From contig CALFUE010000005.1 in assembly GCA_937916345.1 (NCBI GenBank), positions 1 to 16,152 on the forward strand: a stretch of DNA of 16,152 bases, read 5' to 3'. The notes under the pieces were generated by a model, which saw only the letters and a list, made by a program, of their open reading frames with translations, was not told where the DNA came from and searched no databases. The DNA is from an uncultured bacterium (GTDB lineage: Bacteria; Bacillota; Clostridia; Lachnospirales; Lachnospiraceae). The first letter of the stretch is position 1. Every line of letters begins with the position of its first letter. Shown piece after piece: positions 5,852 through 13,200 of this stretch. The position numbers and the translations under genes are program-made.

Positions 5852-7948
5852 ATGTTTAAGAATTACACAATCGAAATAGGCGGCAGAACACTTTCCATAG
5901 ACATAGGAAGAGTTTGTGCCCAGGCAAACGGCGCTGCGCTGCTGCGATACGGCGACACCACAGTGCTTTCAACCGCTACCGCGTCAGACAAGCCCAGGGA
6001 TGGAATAGATTTCTTCCCGCTGTCTGTTGAATATGAAGAAAAGATGTACTCTGTGGGCAAGATCCCCGGAGGTTTCAATAAGAGAGAGGGCAAGGCATCG
6101 GAGAATGCAGTCCTCACATCCCGTGTTATCGATCGGCCCATGCGTCCGCTGTTCCCGAAGGATTACAGAAACGATGTGACCTTGAACAACATGGTGATGA
6201 GCGTGGACAAAAATTGCAGACCTGAGGTTGTTGCCATGCTGGGCGCATCACTTTCCACCACGATCTCAGACATTCCCTTTGACGGTCCCTGCGCAATGAC
6301 ACAGATGGGACTTGTGAACGGTGAATTTGTAGTAAATCCCTCTCAGGAGCAGTGGGATAACGGAGATCTGCAGCTTACCGTGGCATCTACCTCCGAAAAG
6401 GTCATCATGATAGAGGCCGGAGCCAATATAGTTCCCGAGGACAGGATGCTTGAGGCAATCTATAAGTGTCATGACATAAACCAGGAGATCATCGCCTTCT
6501 TTAAGAAGATCCGTGAAGAAGTGGGCAAGGAGAAGCATACCTACACGAGCTGCGCTGTTCCCGAGGAGCTCTTCGCAAAGATCAGGGAGATCGTTCCTCC
6601 GGCTGAAATGGAGCATGCCGTATTCACCGACGAGAAGCAGGTAAGAGAAGAAAACATCAGGAATATCACCGAGAGATTGACAGAGGCATTTGCCGATAAC
6701 GAGGAATATCTCGCGATCCTCGGAGAAGCCATCTATCAATATGAGAAAAAGACCGTCAGAAAGATGATTCTAAAGGATCACAAGCGACCCGACGGCCGTG
6801 CCATTAATGAGATCAGACCTCTGGCCGCAGAGGTTGACCTGATACCGAGAGTTCACGGAAGCGCAATGTTTACCCGCGGTCAGACTCAGATCTGCGATGT
6901 GGTTACCCTTGCGCCTCTCTCAGAGGTTCAGAAGATCGACGGCCTGGATGAATACGTAACCTACAAGAGATATCTGCATCACTACAATTTCCCATCATAC
7001 TCAGTAGGTGAGACAAAGGTCTCAAGGGGACCGGGAAGAAGAGAGATAGGACACGGAGCTCTGGCTGAGAAGGCACTGGTTCCCGTGCTTCCCTCAGAGG
7101 AGGAATTCCCATACGCCATCCGCGCTGTGTCCGAGACCTTTGAGTCCAACGGATCCACGTCGATGGCGTCCACCTGTGCTTCATGTATGTCACTCATGGC
7201 GGCCGGTGTGCCCATAAAGGCTATGGTTGCGGGAATTTCCTGCGGACTTGTAACAGGAGACACCGATGATGATTTCGTTGTACTGACCGATATTCAGGGA
7301 CTTGAGGATTTCTTCGGCGACATGGATTTCAAGGTTACCGGTACAAAAGAAGGTATTACTGCCATCCAAATGGATATCAAGATTCACGGTCTGACCCGCC
7401 CCATCGTTGAGGAGGCGATCAGAAGGACTAAAGAAGCCAGACTCTATATCATGGATGAGGTTATGTCAAAGGCAATACCTGCTCCCAGAGCCGAGGTTTC
7501 AAAATATGCTCCGAAGATCATCCAGATTCAGATCGATCCTCAGAAGATCGGTGATGTGGTCGGACAGAAGGGCAAGAACATTAATGAGATCATCGCCCGT
7601 ACAGGTGTAAAAATCGATATCACTGATGACGGAGCCGTGTCTGTATGCGGTACCGATCCCGAAAAGATGAACGCCGCCATCGATATGATAAAGATCATTA
7701 CAACAGACTTTGAATCCGGACAGATACTCAAGGGAAGTGTCGTTTCCATAAAGGAATTCGGCGCATTCATCGAGTTTGCTCCCGGAAAAGAGGGCATGGT
7801 TCATATATCAAAGATTGCCAACGAGCGCATCAACAGAGTTGAGGATGTTCTGACTCTCGGCGATGTGGTTACCGTGATCTGCCTCGGTAAGGACAAGATG
7901 GGACGCATCAGCTTCTCTATCAAGGATGTTCCTGCTGATAAGAAATAA
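5852..7948 (+). CDS. pnp: Polyribonucleotide nucleotidyltransferase (PNPase)
   Basis: PNPase degrades RNA 3' to 5' by phosphorolysis, releasing nucleoside diphosphates, and can add tails in reverse; it works as a ring trimer. The 698-residue length is normal. Domains in order are: the first RNase PH domain (about 10-140, with GGFNKREGK and RVIDRPMRPLF), the all-helical linker (about 210-310), and the second RNase PH domain (about 315-545, with HHYNFPSYSVGE). That domain contains FFGDMDFKVTGT, holding the metal-binding Asp490 and Asp492. A KH domain follows (about 552-614, GQKGKN loop), then an S1 domain (624-692, EFGAFIEF and EGMVHISKI). All key residues are present. It lies downstream of rpsO as expected. 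The protein ends five bases before the DUF3783 gene. Confidence 0.97.
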   Translation: MFKNYTIEIGGRTLSIDIGRVCAQANGAALLRYGDTTVLSTATASDKPRDGIDFFPLSVEYEEKMYSVGKIPGGFNKREGKASENAVLTSRVIDRPMRPLFPKDYRNDVTLNNMVMSVDKNCRPEVVAMLGASLSTTISDIPFDGPCAMTQMGLVNGEFVVNPSQEQWDNGDLQLTVASTSEKVIMIEAGANIVPEDRMLEAIYKCHDINQEIIAFFKKIREEVGKEKHTYTSCAVPEELFAKIREIVPPAEMEHAVFTDEKQVREENIRNITERLTEAFADNEEYLAILGEAIYQYEKKTVRKMILKDHKRPDGRAINEIRPLAAEVDLIPRVHGSAMFTRGQTQICDVVTLAPLSEVQKIDGLDEYVTYKRYLHHYNFPSYSVGETKVSRGPGRREIGHGALAEKALVPVLPSEEEFPYAIRAVSETFESNGSTSMASTCASCMSLMAAGVPIKAMVAGISCGLVTGDTDDDFVVLTDIQGLEDFFGDMDFKVTGTKEGITAIQMDIKIHGLTRPIVEEAIRRTKEARLYIMDEVMSKAIPAPRAEVSKYAPKIIQIQIDPQKIGDVVGQKGKNINEIIARTGVKIDITDDGAVSVCGTDPEKMNAAIDMIKIITTDFESGQILKGSVVSIKEFGAFIEFAPGKEGMVHISKIANERINRVEDVLTLGDVVTVICLGKDKMGRISFSIKDVPADKK

Positions 7949-7953
7949 TTTTT

Positions 7954-8328
7954 ATGAAGAGGGTCATTTATAAGCTCAATAATAATGATGATATCGCTGC
8001 ATTTAAGGAGATGTGCGCATCCCTGGGCATAAAGTCCAAGCCGTTCAAAGCTTCCGACATCGATGTTCCTATCGGAAGCCTGTTCGGCATCTCGCTGAAG
8101 CCCGGGATAGGGCAGCCCCTTTCTAAGGCTCCGGAAGGATACAGGCTTCCGGAGATTTTAGTGTGCTTTGGTTTTAAGGATGATGAGCTGGATGAACTGC
8201 TGAGTGAATATCACAACAGGGGATTGTCAGCGGACGCATTTAAGGCTGTTACGACCATGTACAATATGTACTGGACGCCATACATGCTTGTGGTCGAGCT
8301 TACAAAGGAGAGAAATGCCACGTTTTAA
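7954..8328 (+). CDS. DUF3783 family protein of unknown function
   Basis: This is a 124-residue, probably cytoplasmic protein with no signal peptide or membrane segment. It resembles the DUF3783 family of Clostridia: a variable N-terminal half, then PEILVCFGFKDDELDELL (66-83), and a closing block FKAVTTMYNMYWTPYMLVVE (97-116). In that block the Thr, Asn and Trp-Thr residues are typical of the family. No function is known. The gene begins five bases after pnp with no clear Shine-Dalgarno sequence, so it probably depends on coupling to pnp. Its last 14 bases overlap the start of the metallophosphoesterase gene. A perfect hairpin starts at its stop codon. The family name is from memory of its pattern and is moderately sure. 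Confidence 0.72.
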   Translation: MKRVIYKLNNNDDIAAFKEMCASLGIKSKPFKASDIDVPIGSLFGISLKPGIGQPLSKAPEGYRLPEILVCFGFKDDELDELLSEYHNRGLSADAFKAVTTMYNMYWTPYMLVVELTKERNATF

Positions 8329-9103
8329 GGTGACAGAGTATCCTGTCACCTCGGACAAATTAAAGAATACCTTAAAGATCGCCATGCTTTCCGACCTTCA
8401 TGGTTTCTGCTACGGCGAGAACAATATAGATCTGATCACGGCAGTAAAAAATACTACACCTGATCTGATTCTGCTTGCCGGTGATATGATCACCTGCGAG
8501 CATCCGGAGCAGTTTCCGATTGCGAGAGATCTTCTGCGTGAGCTTGTAACTATAGCTCCCGTATACTATTCAAACGGCAATCATGAACTTAGATCAAGTG
8601 TTCCCGGTCAAAAGGGCACCAGGGAATATCTGGAGCTAAAGAACGACCTGATCTCCTTCGGCGTGAAATATCTGAATAACGAGACCGCTGTCATAGACAG
8701 GGGCGAGGACACCATTACCGTGTTCGGGCTGGATCTTCCTGATATGTATTATCGGCGATTTGCCAGCTCAAAGATGACTGTCGACACCCTCCTCGGATAT
8801 CTGAATGCCATTCCTGATGAGAAATCCTACAATATCCTGATCGCTCACAATCCAATGTACGGACATACCTACGCAAGAGCCTCATTTGACATGGCACTCT
8901 GCGGCCATAATCACGGCGGACTGATCTGCCTGCCTTTTGTCGGCAGCATCATATCCCCCTCGTTTAAGCTCTTTCCCGAATTCGCCTTTGGAGATACTCT
9001 TGTGGGACAGACCCATATCATCACAAGCAGGGGTCTCGGCACTCACAGGTATAATATCCGTATAAACAACCCGGCTGAACTCTTATACATCACCGTCAAT
9101 TAA
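8315..9103 (+). CDS. Calcineurin-like metallophosphoesterase (YkuE/YaeI-like)
   Basis: Members of this family are binuclear-metal phosphoesterases; the YkuE/YaeI branch is often linked to envelope or lipid phosphates, but the substrate here is unknown. The 262-residue protein shows every metal motif: SDLHG (Asp27, His29), GDM (Asp57), GNHE (Asn89, His90), AHNP (His178), and CGHNHGG (His198 and His200). There is no signal peptide, unlike many YkuE homologues; a membrane anchor is not visible. The start at 8315 is set by AAAGGAG (8304-8310) four bases upstream. Longer in-frame starts, such as one at 8204, would lie deep in the DUF3783 gene. The 14-base overlap points to translational coupling with DUF3783. 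A promoter follows at 9158, so this is likely the last gene of the rpsO-pnp transcript. Confidence 0.9.
   Translation: MPRFKVTEYPVTSDKLKNTLKIAMLSDLHGFCYGENNIDLITAVKNTTPDLILLAGDMITCEHPEQFPIARDLLRELVTIAPVYYSNGNHELRSSVPGQKGTREYLELKNDLISFGVKYLNNETAVIDRGEDTITVFGLDLPDMYYRRFASSKMTVDTLLGYLNAIPDEKSYNILIAHNPMYGHTYARASFDMALCGHNHGGLICLPFVGSIISPSFKLFPEFAFGDTLVGQTHIITSRGLGTHRYNIRINNPAELLYITVN
8328..8351 (+). repeat. Perfect inverted repeat at the DUF3783 stop
   Basis: AGGTGACAG (8328-8336) and CTGTCACCT (8343-8351) form a perfect nine-base-pair stem with a six-base loop AGTATC. It begins on the last base of the DUF3783 stop codon and lies within codons 5-13 of the metallophosphoesterase. No T tract follows, so it is not a typical terminator. 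It may affect translation or RNA stability, or be chance. Confidence 0.6.
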
Positions 9104-9157
9104 CCCCTACATCTAGTGTGTGCTTTTGTTAAAAAACACGAAATATTGATTTTTCAC

Positions 9158-9186
9158 TTGAAATTGGCATAATGGTAGGCTATACT
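9158..9186 (+). promoter_or_regulatory. Strong sigma-A promoter for the scpA operon
   Basis: TTGAAA (9158-9163) and TATACT (9181-9186) are each five-of-six matches, with a 17-base spacer. The expected start is near 9193. The 117-base gap it sits in holds no gene. AGGAG at 9205-9209 lies eleven bases before the scpA ATG. Confidence 0.72.
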
Positions 9187-9220
9187 TTTCTATAGTTTAA
9201 CGATAGGAGTTTTAGGCTTT

Positions 9221-9988
9221 ATGGACATTAATTTCAAGCTGGAGATATTTGAGGGACCGCTGGATCTGCTGCTCCATCTCATAGATATCAATGAGATAGA
9301 CATCTACGATATTCCTATTTCCGAGATAACAACACAATATATGGATTATCTGGAGCTGATGAGGCAGCATGACCTGGTCATCATCAGTGAATTTATTGTT
9401 ATGGCCGCAACGCTCCTTGACATAAAGGCCAGGATGCTCCTGCCGGCTCCCGAAGTCGATGAGGAGGAAGAAAACGAGTCATCGGATCCCAGAACTGAGC
9501 TCGTGGAGCGCCTCCTCGAGTACAAGATGATGAAGAGTGTCTCCGCCACCTTAAAGGACAGAGCCTTTATTGCTGACAAGATCTATTTCAAAGAGCCTTC
9601 GATACCGGATGAGGTCGCACGCTATGAGACTCCTGTCGACTTAGACGCTCTGATCGGTGATGTGACACTGACAAAGCTTAACCGCATATTTCATGAGCTT
9701 ATAAAAAAGCAGGAGGACAAGATCGATCCCATCCGCTCCAGCTTCGGAAGGATCAAGAAGGAGGAGATCTCGGTTGAAGAGAGTATGAAGCAGCTTCATG
9801 ACTACTGTCTGATGAATGAGAGATTCTCCTTCAGGCGAATACTTGGCGACGCACATTCAAAGCTGGATATCATAGTCAGCTTCCTCGCGATCCTGGAGCT
9901 GATGAAGCTGGGTGATATATGCATCACCCAGGACGGTGTATTTGACGACATAATCATTTCTTCCAATATAGTACAAAAGACAGCATAA
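9221..9988 (+). CDS. scpA: Segregation and condensation protein A (kleisin)
   Basis: ScpA is the kleisin of the bacterial Smc-ScpAB complex, bridging the Smc head domains and helping chromosome arm alignment and origin segregation. The 255-residue length is typical. The N-terminal domain has FEGPLDLLLHLI (10-21) and FIVMAATLLDIKARMLLP (58-75), the helices that contact the Smc neck. An acidic linker (about 79-90) follows, then a middle region that binds ScpB. The C-terminal winged helix (about 195-250, FLAILELMKLGDICITQDG) contacts the Smc cap. It is the first gene after a strong promoter and is separated from scpB by one base. Confidence 0.95.
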   Translation: MDINFKLEIFEGPLDLLLHLIDINEIDIYDIPISEITTQYMDYLELMRQHDLVIISEFIVMAATLLDIKARMLLPAPEVDEEEENESSDPRTELVERLLEYKMMKSVSATLKDRAFIADKIYFKEPSIPDEVARYETPVDLDALIGDVTLTKLNRIFHELIKKQEDKIDPIRSSFGRIKKEEISVEESMKQLHDYCLMNERFSFRRILGDAHSKLDIIVSFLAILELMKLGDICITQDGVFDDIIISSNIVQKTA

Positions 9989-9989
9989 T

Positions 9990-10559
9990 ATGAGTGATCA
10001 GGAATACAAAAACATAATAGAGGCCATACTTTTTACCATGGGCGACGCGGTGGATGTCGGCAGAATCGCAAAGGCCATTGAGCTGGACAAGGGTCACACG
10101 AAGCGTCTCTTAAAGGAGCTGGCTGACGAATATGAGATAAACGGCCGGGGCATCAGGATCATTGCCCTGGATGAGAGCTATCAGATGTGCACGGATGAGT
10201 CCATGTACGATTATCTCATCCGCATAGCAAAGCAGCCCGAGAGGCATGTGCTGACTGATGTGATGGTAGAGACGTTATCCATCATTGCTTACCGGCAGCC
10301 TGTCACCAGGGGCGAGATCGAAAAGATCCGCGGTGTATCCTGTGATCACGCCATAAACAGACTGATCGAGTACGGTCTGGTGACGGAGCTGGGACGGTTG
10401 GATGCTCCGGGGCACCCGATACTTTTCGGTACCACGGAGGAATTTCTGCGCAGGTTTGATGTAGCCTCCATCGAACAGCTACCCAGGGTCAGCCCCGAGA
10501 CGGTTGAGCAATTCAAGGAGGAAGCAGAGCGGGAGACGCCCATAGACGTCCCTGTATAG
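9990..10559 (+). CDS. scpB: Segregation and condensation protein B
   Basis: ScpB dimers bind the middle of ScpA and complete the Smc-ScpAB condensin. The 189-residue protein has two winged-helix domains (about 4-78 and 84-160). The second has VETLSIIAYRQPVTRGEIEK (93-112) and GRLDAPGHPILFGTTEEFL (135-153), both hallmarks of the family. The ATG at 9990 is one base after the scpA stop. Ribosome-binding sequence is weak (AAAGA), so coupling to scpA translation is likely, suiting a fixed subunit ratio. Confidence 0.95.
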   Translation: MSDQEYKNIIEAILFTMGDAVDVGRIAKAIELDKGHTKRLLKELADEYEINGRGIRIIALDESYQMCTDESMYDYLIRIAKQPERHVLTDVMVETLSIIAYRQPVTRGEIEKIRGVSCDHAINRLIEYGLVTELGRLDAPGHPILFGTTEEFLRRFDVASIEQLPRVSPETVEQFKEEAERETPIDVPV

Positions 10560-10583
10560 CATAAATAAGGGGGATACTGCTAA

Positions 10584-11546
10584 ATGGTTTTTGCTGAAAA
10601 AAGGATTCATATAGACAGTAGACATATCTCAAACATCTTCGGACAATACGACGAGCATATCAAGCTCATCGAGCGCGCTTTGTCGGTAAAGGTTGTCCTT
10701 CGGGGGGACGAGGTGATATTGACCGGTGAGGAATCAAAGGTTGAGGAGGCAGCCCACGTATTTGCGGAACTGGAGCTCCTGGCAAAGAGGGGCAACGACA
10801 TCTCCGTCCAAAATGTTAATTACGCATTGACGCTCTCGAAAGAGCATTCTGATCATTCCATCACAGAACCGGATAAATATGTGATCTGCCACTCGGTGAA
10901 CGGAAAGCCCATAAAGCCAAAGACCATCGGTCAGCAGCAGTATGTGGACGCCATCGAAAAAAAAATGATCACCTTTGGAACAGGCCCCGCCGGAACTGGA
11001 AAGACATATCTCGCCATGGCAGAGGCCATTCGTGCCTTCAAATCCGAGGAGATACAGCGCATCATTCTGACAAGGCCTGCCATAGAGGCCGGCGAGAAGC
11101 TCGGTTTTCTGCCCGGCGATCTGCAGTCAAAGGTAGACCCTTACCTGAGACCTCTCTATGATGCCCTCTATCAGATCATGGGCGCGGAGAGCTTTACCCG
11201 CAATATGGAAAAAGGGCAGATCGAGGTTGCGCCACTGGCATATATGAGAGGTCGTACCCTGGATAATTCCTTCATCATTCTGGATGAGGCGCAGAACACC
11301 ACGCCGGCTCAGATGAAGATGTTCCTCACCCGTATCGGCTTCAACTCAAAGGTCGTTGTGACAGGCGACCTGACGCAGAAGGATCTGGCCGCAAATGAGA
11401 GATCAGGTCTCGATGAGGCCATGAAAATACTAAAAGGAATCGATGAAATAGCGTTTATTAATCTGACCAGCAGGGATGTGGTGAGACATCCTCTGGTTCA
11501 AAGGATAGTAGATGCGTATGATAAATACGAGGCAAAGCTCAAATGA
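10584..11546 (+). CDS. PhoH-like ATPase (PhoL type)
   Basis: PhoH-like proteins are P-loop ATPases related to the helicase core of superfamily 1; the type next to ybeY is tied to RNA metabolism, but its exact role is not settled. The 320-residue protein has a small N-terminal KH-like segment (about 8-65). A conserved motif HSVNGKPIKPKTIGQQQYV (103-121) follows, then Walker A GPAGTGKT (134-141). Next come RPAIEAGEKLGFLPGDLQSK (164-183), Walker B IILDEAQN (231-238) and GDLTQKDL (261-268). The ribosome-binding site AAGGGGG (10567-10573) lies ten bases before the ATG. The stop overlaps the next gene in an ATGA. The phoH, HD-protein, ybeY order is conserved in Firmicutes and supports a shared RNA-related role. 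Confidence 0.93.
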   Translation: MVFAEKRIHIDSRHISNIFGQYDEHIKLIERALSVKVVLRGDEVILTGEESKVEEAAHVFAELELLAKRGNDISVQNVNYALTLSKEHSDHSITEPDKYVICHSVNGKPIKPKTIGQQQYVDAIEKKMITFGTGPAGTGKTYLAMAEAIRAFKSEEIQRIILTRPAIEAGEKLGFLPGDLQSKVDPYLRPLYDALYQIMGAESFTRNMEKGQIEVAPLAYMRGRTLDNSFIILDEAQNTTPAQMKMFLTRIGFNSKVVVTGDLTQKDLAANERSGLDEAMKILKGIDEIAFINLTSRDVVRHPLVQRIVDAYDKYEAKLK

Positions 11547-12709
11547 TTCGTTTCAGGCGCTTTCTTCTGATGCTTTTGTTGTCCTGCGGCGTCATTCCTA
11601 TCGCATCATACTACAGAGGAAAGAATATATATGAGACCTGTGCCCTTACGGCACTGGGCATACTGTTTTTCGCGGTTACGGTCTATTACCTGGAGCTCCT
11701 GCGCCTGCAGAACAAGACAGTCATGGGAGCATACGACGACTTTCGGTTGTATTCTTTTGTTTATTGCACTTTAGCACTTATCAGCGCCGGCTTTTCATTT
11801 TTGCCGGGATATCTGGCAGTCGTGACCTTGTTTCCTGCGGTGTGCATCACCCTGTTTAAGGATGTCACCGGTTTTTCATTGAGCATATACTTTCTGCTGC
11901 TCACCTGGGCGCTATCCGGAGAAAATGCCTATCTGCTGGTGTCGGACATTTTGGTGGTGACCGTGGTATCTCTTTTCATCGCCATTAATCCTTCGGGAAA
12001 AGCAAAGATCATTACGAGTCTACTGCTTTTTCTAATGAATGTTGTGATACCGGTCATCGTGATGTTTGTGGAGGGAGCAGGGATCATACCATTAAATGTC
12101 CTGTACTGCGTCATTGCAGGCGTGCTTGGAGCTCTCTTGTATTTCTTAATCTCGGATAAGCTGCGTGGAGCCATGCCTAAGGAAAAATTTGTCAGATACC
12201 GGATCCTGCTCGATGGCTCTTTCCATCTCTTGAAGGAGATAAAAGCCTGTTCAGAGGCTGAATATGCCCACGCCAAAAAGGTTTCTGAAATTTGTGGCAG
12301 AATCGCCGGAAAGCTGGGACTTGACGCCGACCTTTCGGCCTGCGGAGGCATGTATTACAGGCTGGGCCGCATAGCGGGAGGAGAGATAAAGGATGGTGTA
12401 CGGCTTGCGGAGGAGAATTGTTTCCCACCGGAGCTGATTGACATAATATCTGAGTACAACGGTGAGTGCAGGCTTCCGGGGTCTAGAGAGAGCGCATTGG
12501 TCCATATAGTGGATTCCGTCACTCTTAAATTCGAGGTCATGGATAAGGATATTTTTTCCGGGAGCTGGAACCGTGATATAATGATCTATTCCACGATGAA
12601 CGAATACTCGGAGAAGGGGCTCTACGATGAGTCGGGTTTGTCCATGAATTCATTTTTGCGGATAAGAGAGCTTCTTACCGCTGAAGATCTGAACGGGGGT
12701 ACTATATGA
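11543..12709 (+). CDS. Polytopic membrane protein with a degenerate HD domain, in the pgpH position
   Basis: True PgpH is a c-di-AMP phosphodiesterase with an extracellular 7TMR-HDED domain, seven membrane helices and a cytoplasmic HD domain, about 700 residues long. This product has 388 residues. Seven or eight hydrophobic segments fill about 7-204, with no large extracellular domain before them. Residues about 235-335 resemble the HD fold: AEYAHAKKVSEICGRIAGKL with His243, then GMYYRLGR, where YYHDIGK is expected, so the HD pair aligns with Tyr272-Arg273. In PPELIDIISEYNG the usual His-His aligns with Tyr305-Asn306. IVDSV keeps the Asp (Asp324). Most metal ligands are therefore lost, and hydrolase activity is unlikely. 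ATGA overlaps with phoH and a short overlap with ybeY show tight coupling. It may be a structural or signalling relic of PgpH. Alignment was by eye. Confidence 0.75.
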   Translation: MIRFRRFLLMLLLSCGVIPIASYYRGKNIYETCALTALGILFFAVTVYYLELLRLQNKTVMGAYDDFRLYSFVYCTLALISAGFSFLPGYLAVVTLFPAVCITLFKDVTGFSLSIYFLLLTWALSGENAYLLVSDILVVTVVSLFIAINPSGKAKIITSLLLFLMNVVIPVIVMFVEGAGIIPLNVLYCVIAGVLGALLYFLISDKLRGAMPKEKFVRYRILLDGSFHLLKEIKACSEAEYAHAKKVSEICGRIAGKLGLDADLSACGGMYYRLGRIAGGEIKDGVRLAEENCFPPELIDIISEYNGECRLPGSRESALVHIVDSVTLKFEVMDKDIFSGSWNRDIMIYSTMNEYSEKGLYDESGLSMNSFLRIRELLTAEDLNGGTI

Positions 12710-13200
12710 CGATTAATTTTGAAGATGAGGCAAAGCTTGATTTCGATTTCGATCTGAAGGAAACAGCAGAGAAGGTCATTGAGGCTGCCTTGGATCATAT
12801 AGGCTTAAAATACGAAGTGACTTTAAGCCTTTTGGTGACGGATGAAAATACGATAAAGAGTATCAATGCAAAGAACAGGCAGATAGATAATGTCACCGAT
12901 GTGCTTTCATTTCCGGCCATGGAGTTCGATGTGCCCGGGGATTTCTCAAAGGCTGACAATGATCCCCTGTTATTTGACCCTGAATCCGGGGAGTTGATAC
13001 TGGGGGATGTTGTGATAAACGCGGCACGTGTCAGGAGTCAGGCTGCAGACTTCGGACATTCTGAGCTGAGGGAGTACTCATTTCTCCTGGTTCACAGCAT
13101 ACTCCATCTGTCGGGCTACGATCATGAGACGGAGGAGGAGGAGGAGGTCATGACATCTCTTCAGAAGGATATCTTAAATGAGTTGGGTATAATGCGATGA
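12706..13200 (+). CDS. ybeY: Endoribonuclease YbeY (16S rRNA maturation)
   Basis: YbeY is a zinc-dependent endoribonuclease used in 16S rRNA 3'-end processing and ribosome quality control. The 164-residue protein carries NRQIDNVTDVLSFPAMEFD (57-75), LGDVVINAARV (99-109), and the zinc motif H-x3-H-x5-H in HSILHLSGYDHE, with His130, His134 and His140. An insertion-like acidic stretch DPLLFDPESGE (86-96) is common in Clostridia. The start ATG at 12706 overlaps the end of the HD-protein gene, and its stop overlaps the next ATG at 13197. In many Firmicutes dgkA, cdd and era follow ybeY; here a DUF3048 lipoprotein gene comes next instead. Confidence 0.95.
   Translation: MTINFEDEAKLDFDFDLKETAEKVIEAALDHIGLKYEVTLSLLVTDENTIKSINAKNRQIDNVTDVLSFPAMEFDVPGDFSKADNDPLLFDPESGELILGDVVINAARVRSQAADFGHSELREYSFLLVHSILHLSGYDHETEEEEEVMTSLQKDILNELGIMR

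Noticed and set aside
5863..7804. Several open frames on the minus strand and in other + frames across pnp
   Set aside because: They lie wholly inside a secure PNPase gene, give low-complexity or Ser/Arg-rich products and lack ribosome-binding sites.
8204..8314. Longer start for the metallophosphoesterase at 8204
   Set aside because: It would overlap DUF3783 by more than 120 bases and add an unrelated Arg/Cys-rich stretch; ATG 8315 has a good ribosome-binding site.
9104..9157. Terminator between the metallophosphoesterase and scpA
   Set aside because: Only weak A/T pairing (TTTTGTTAAAAAA) is present, with no stable stem plus T tract; termination cannot be supported.
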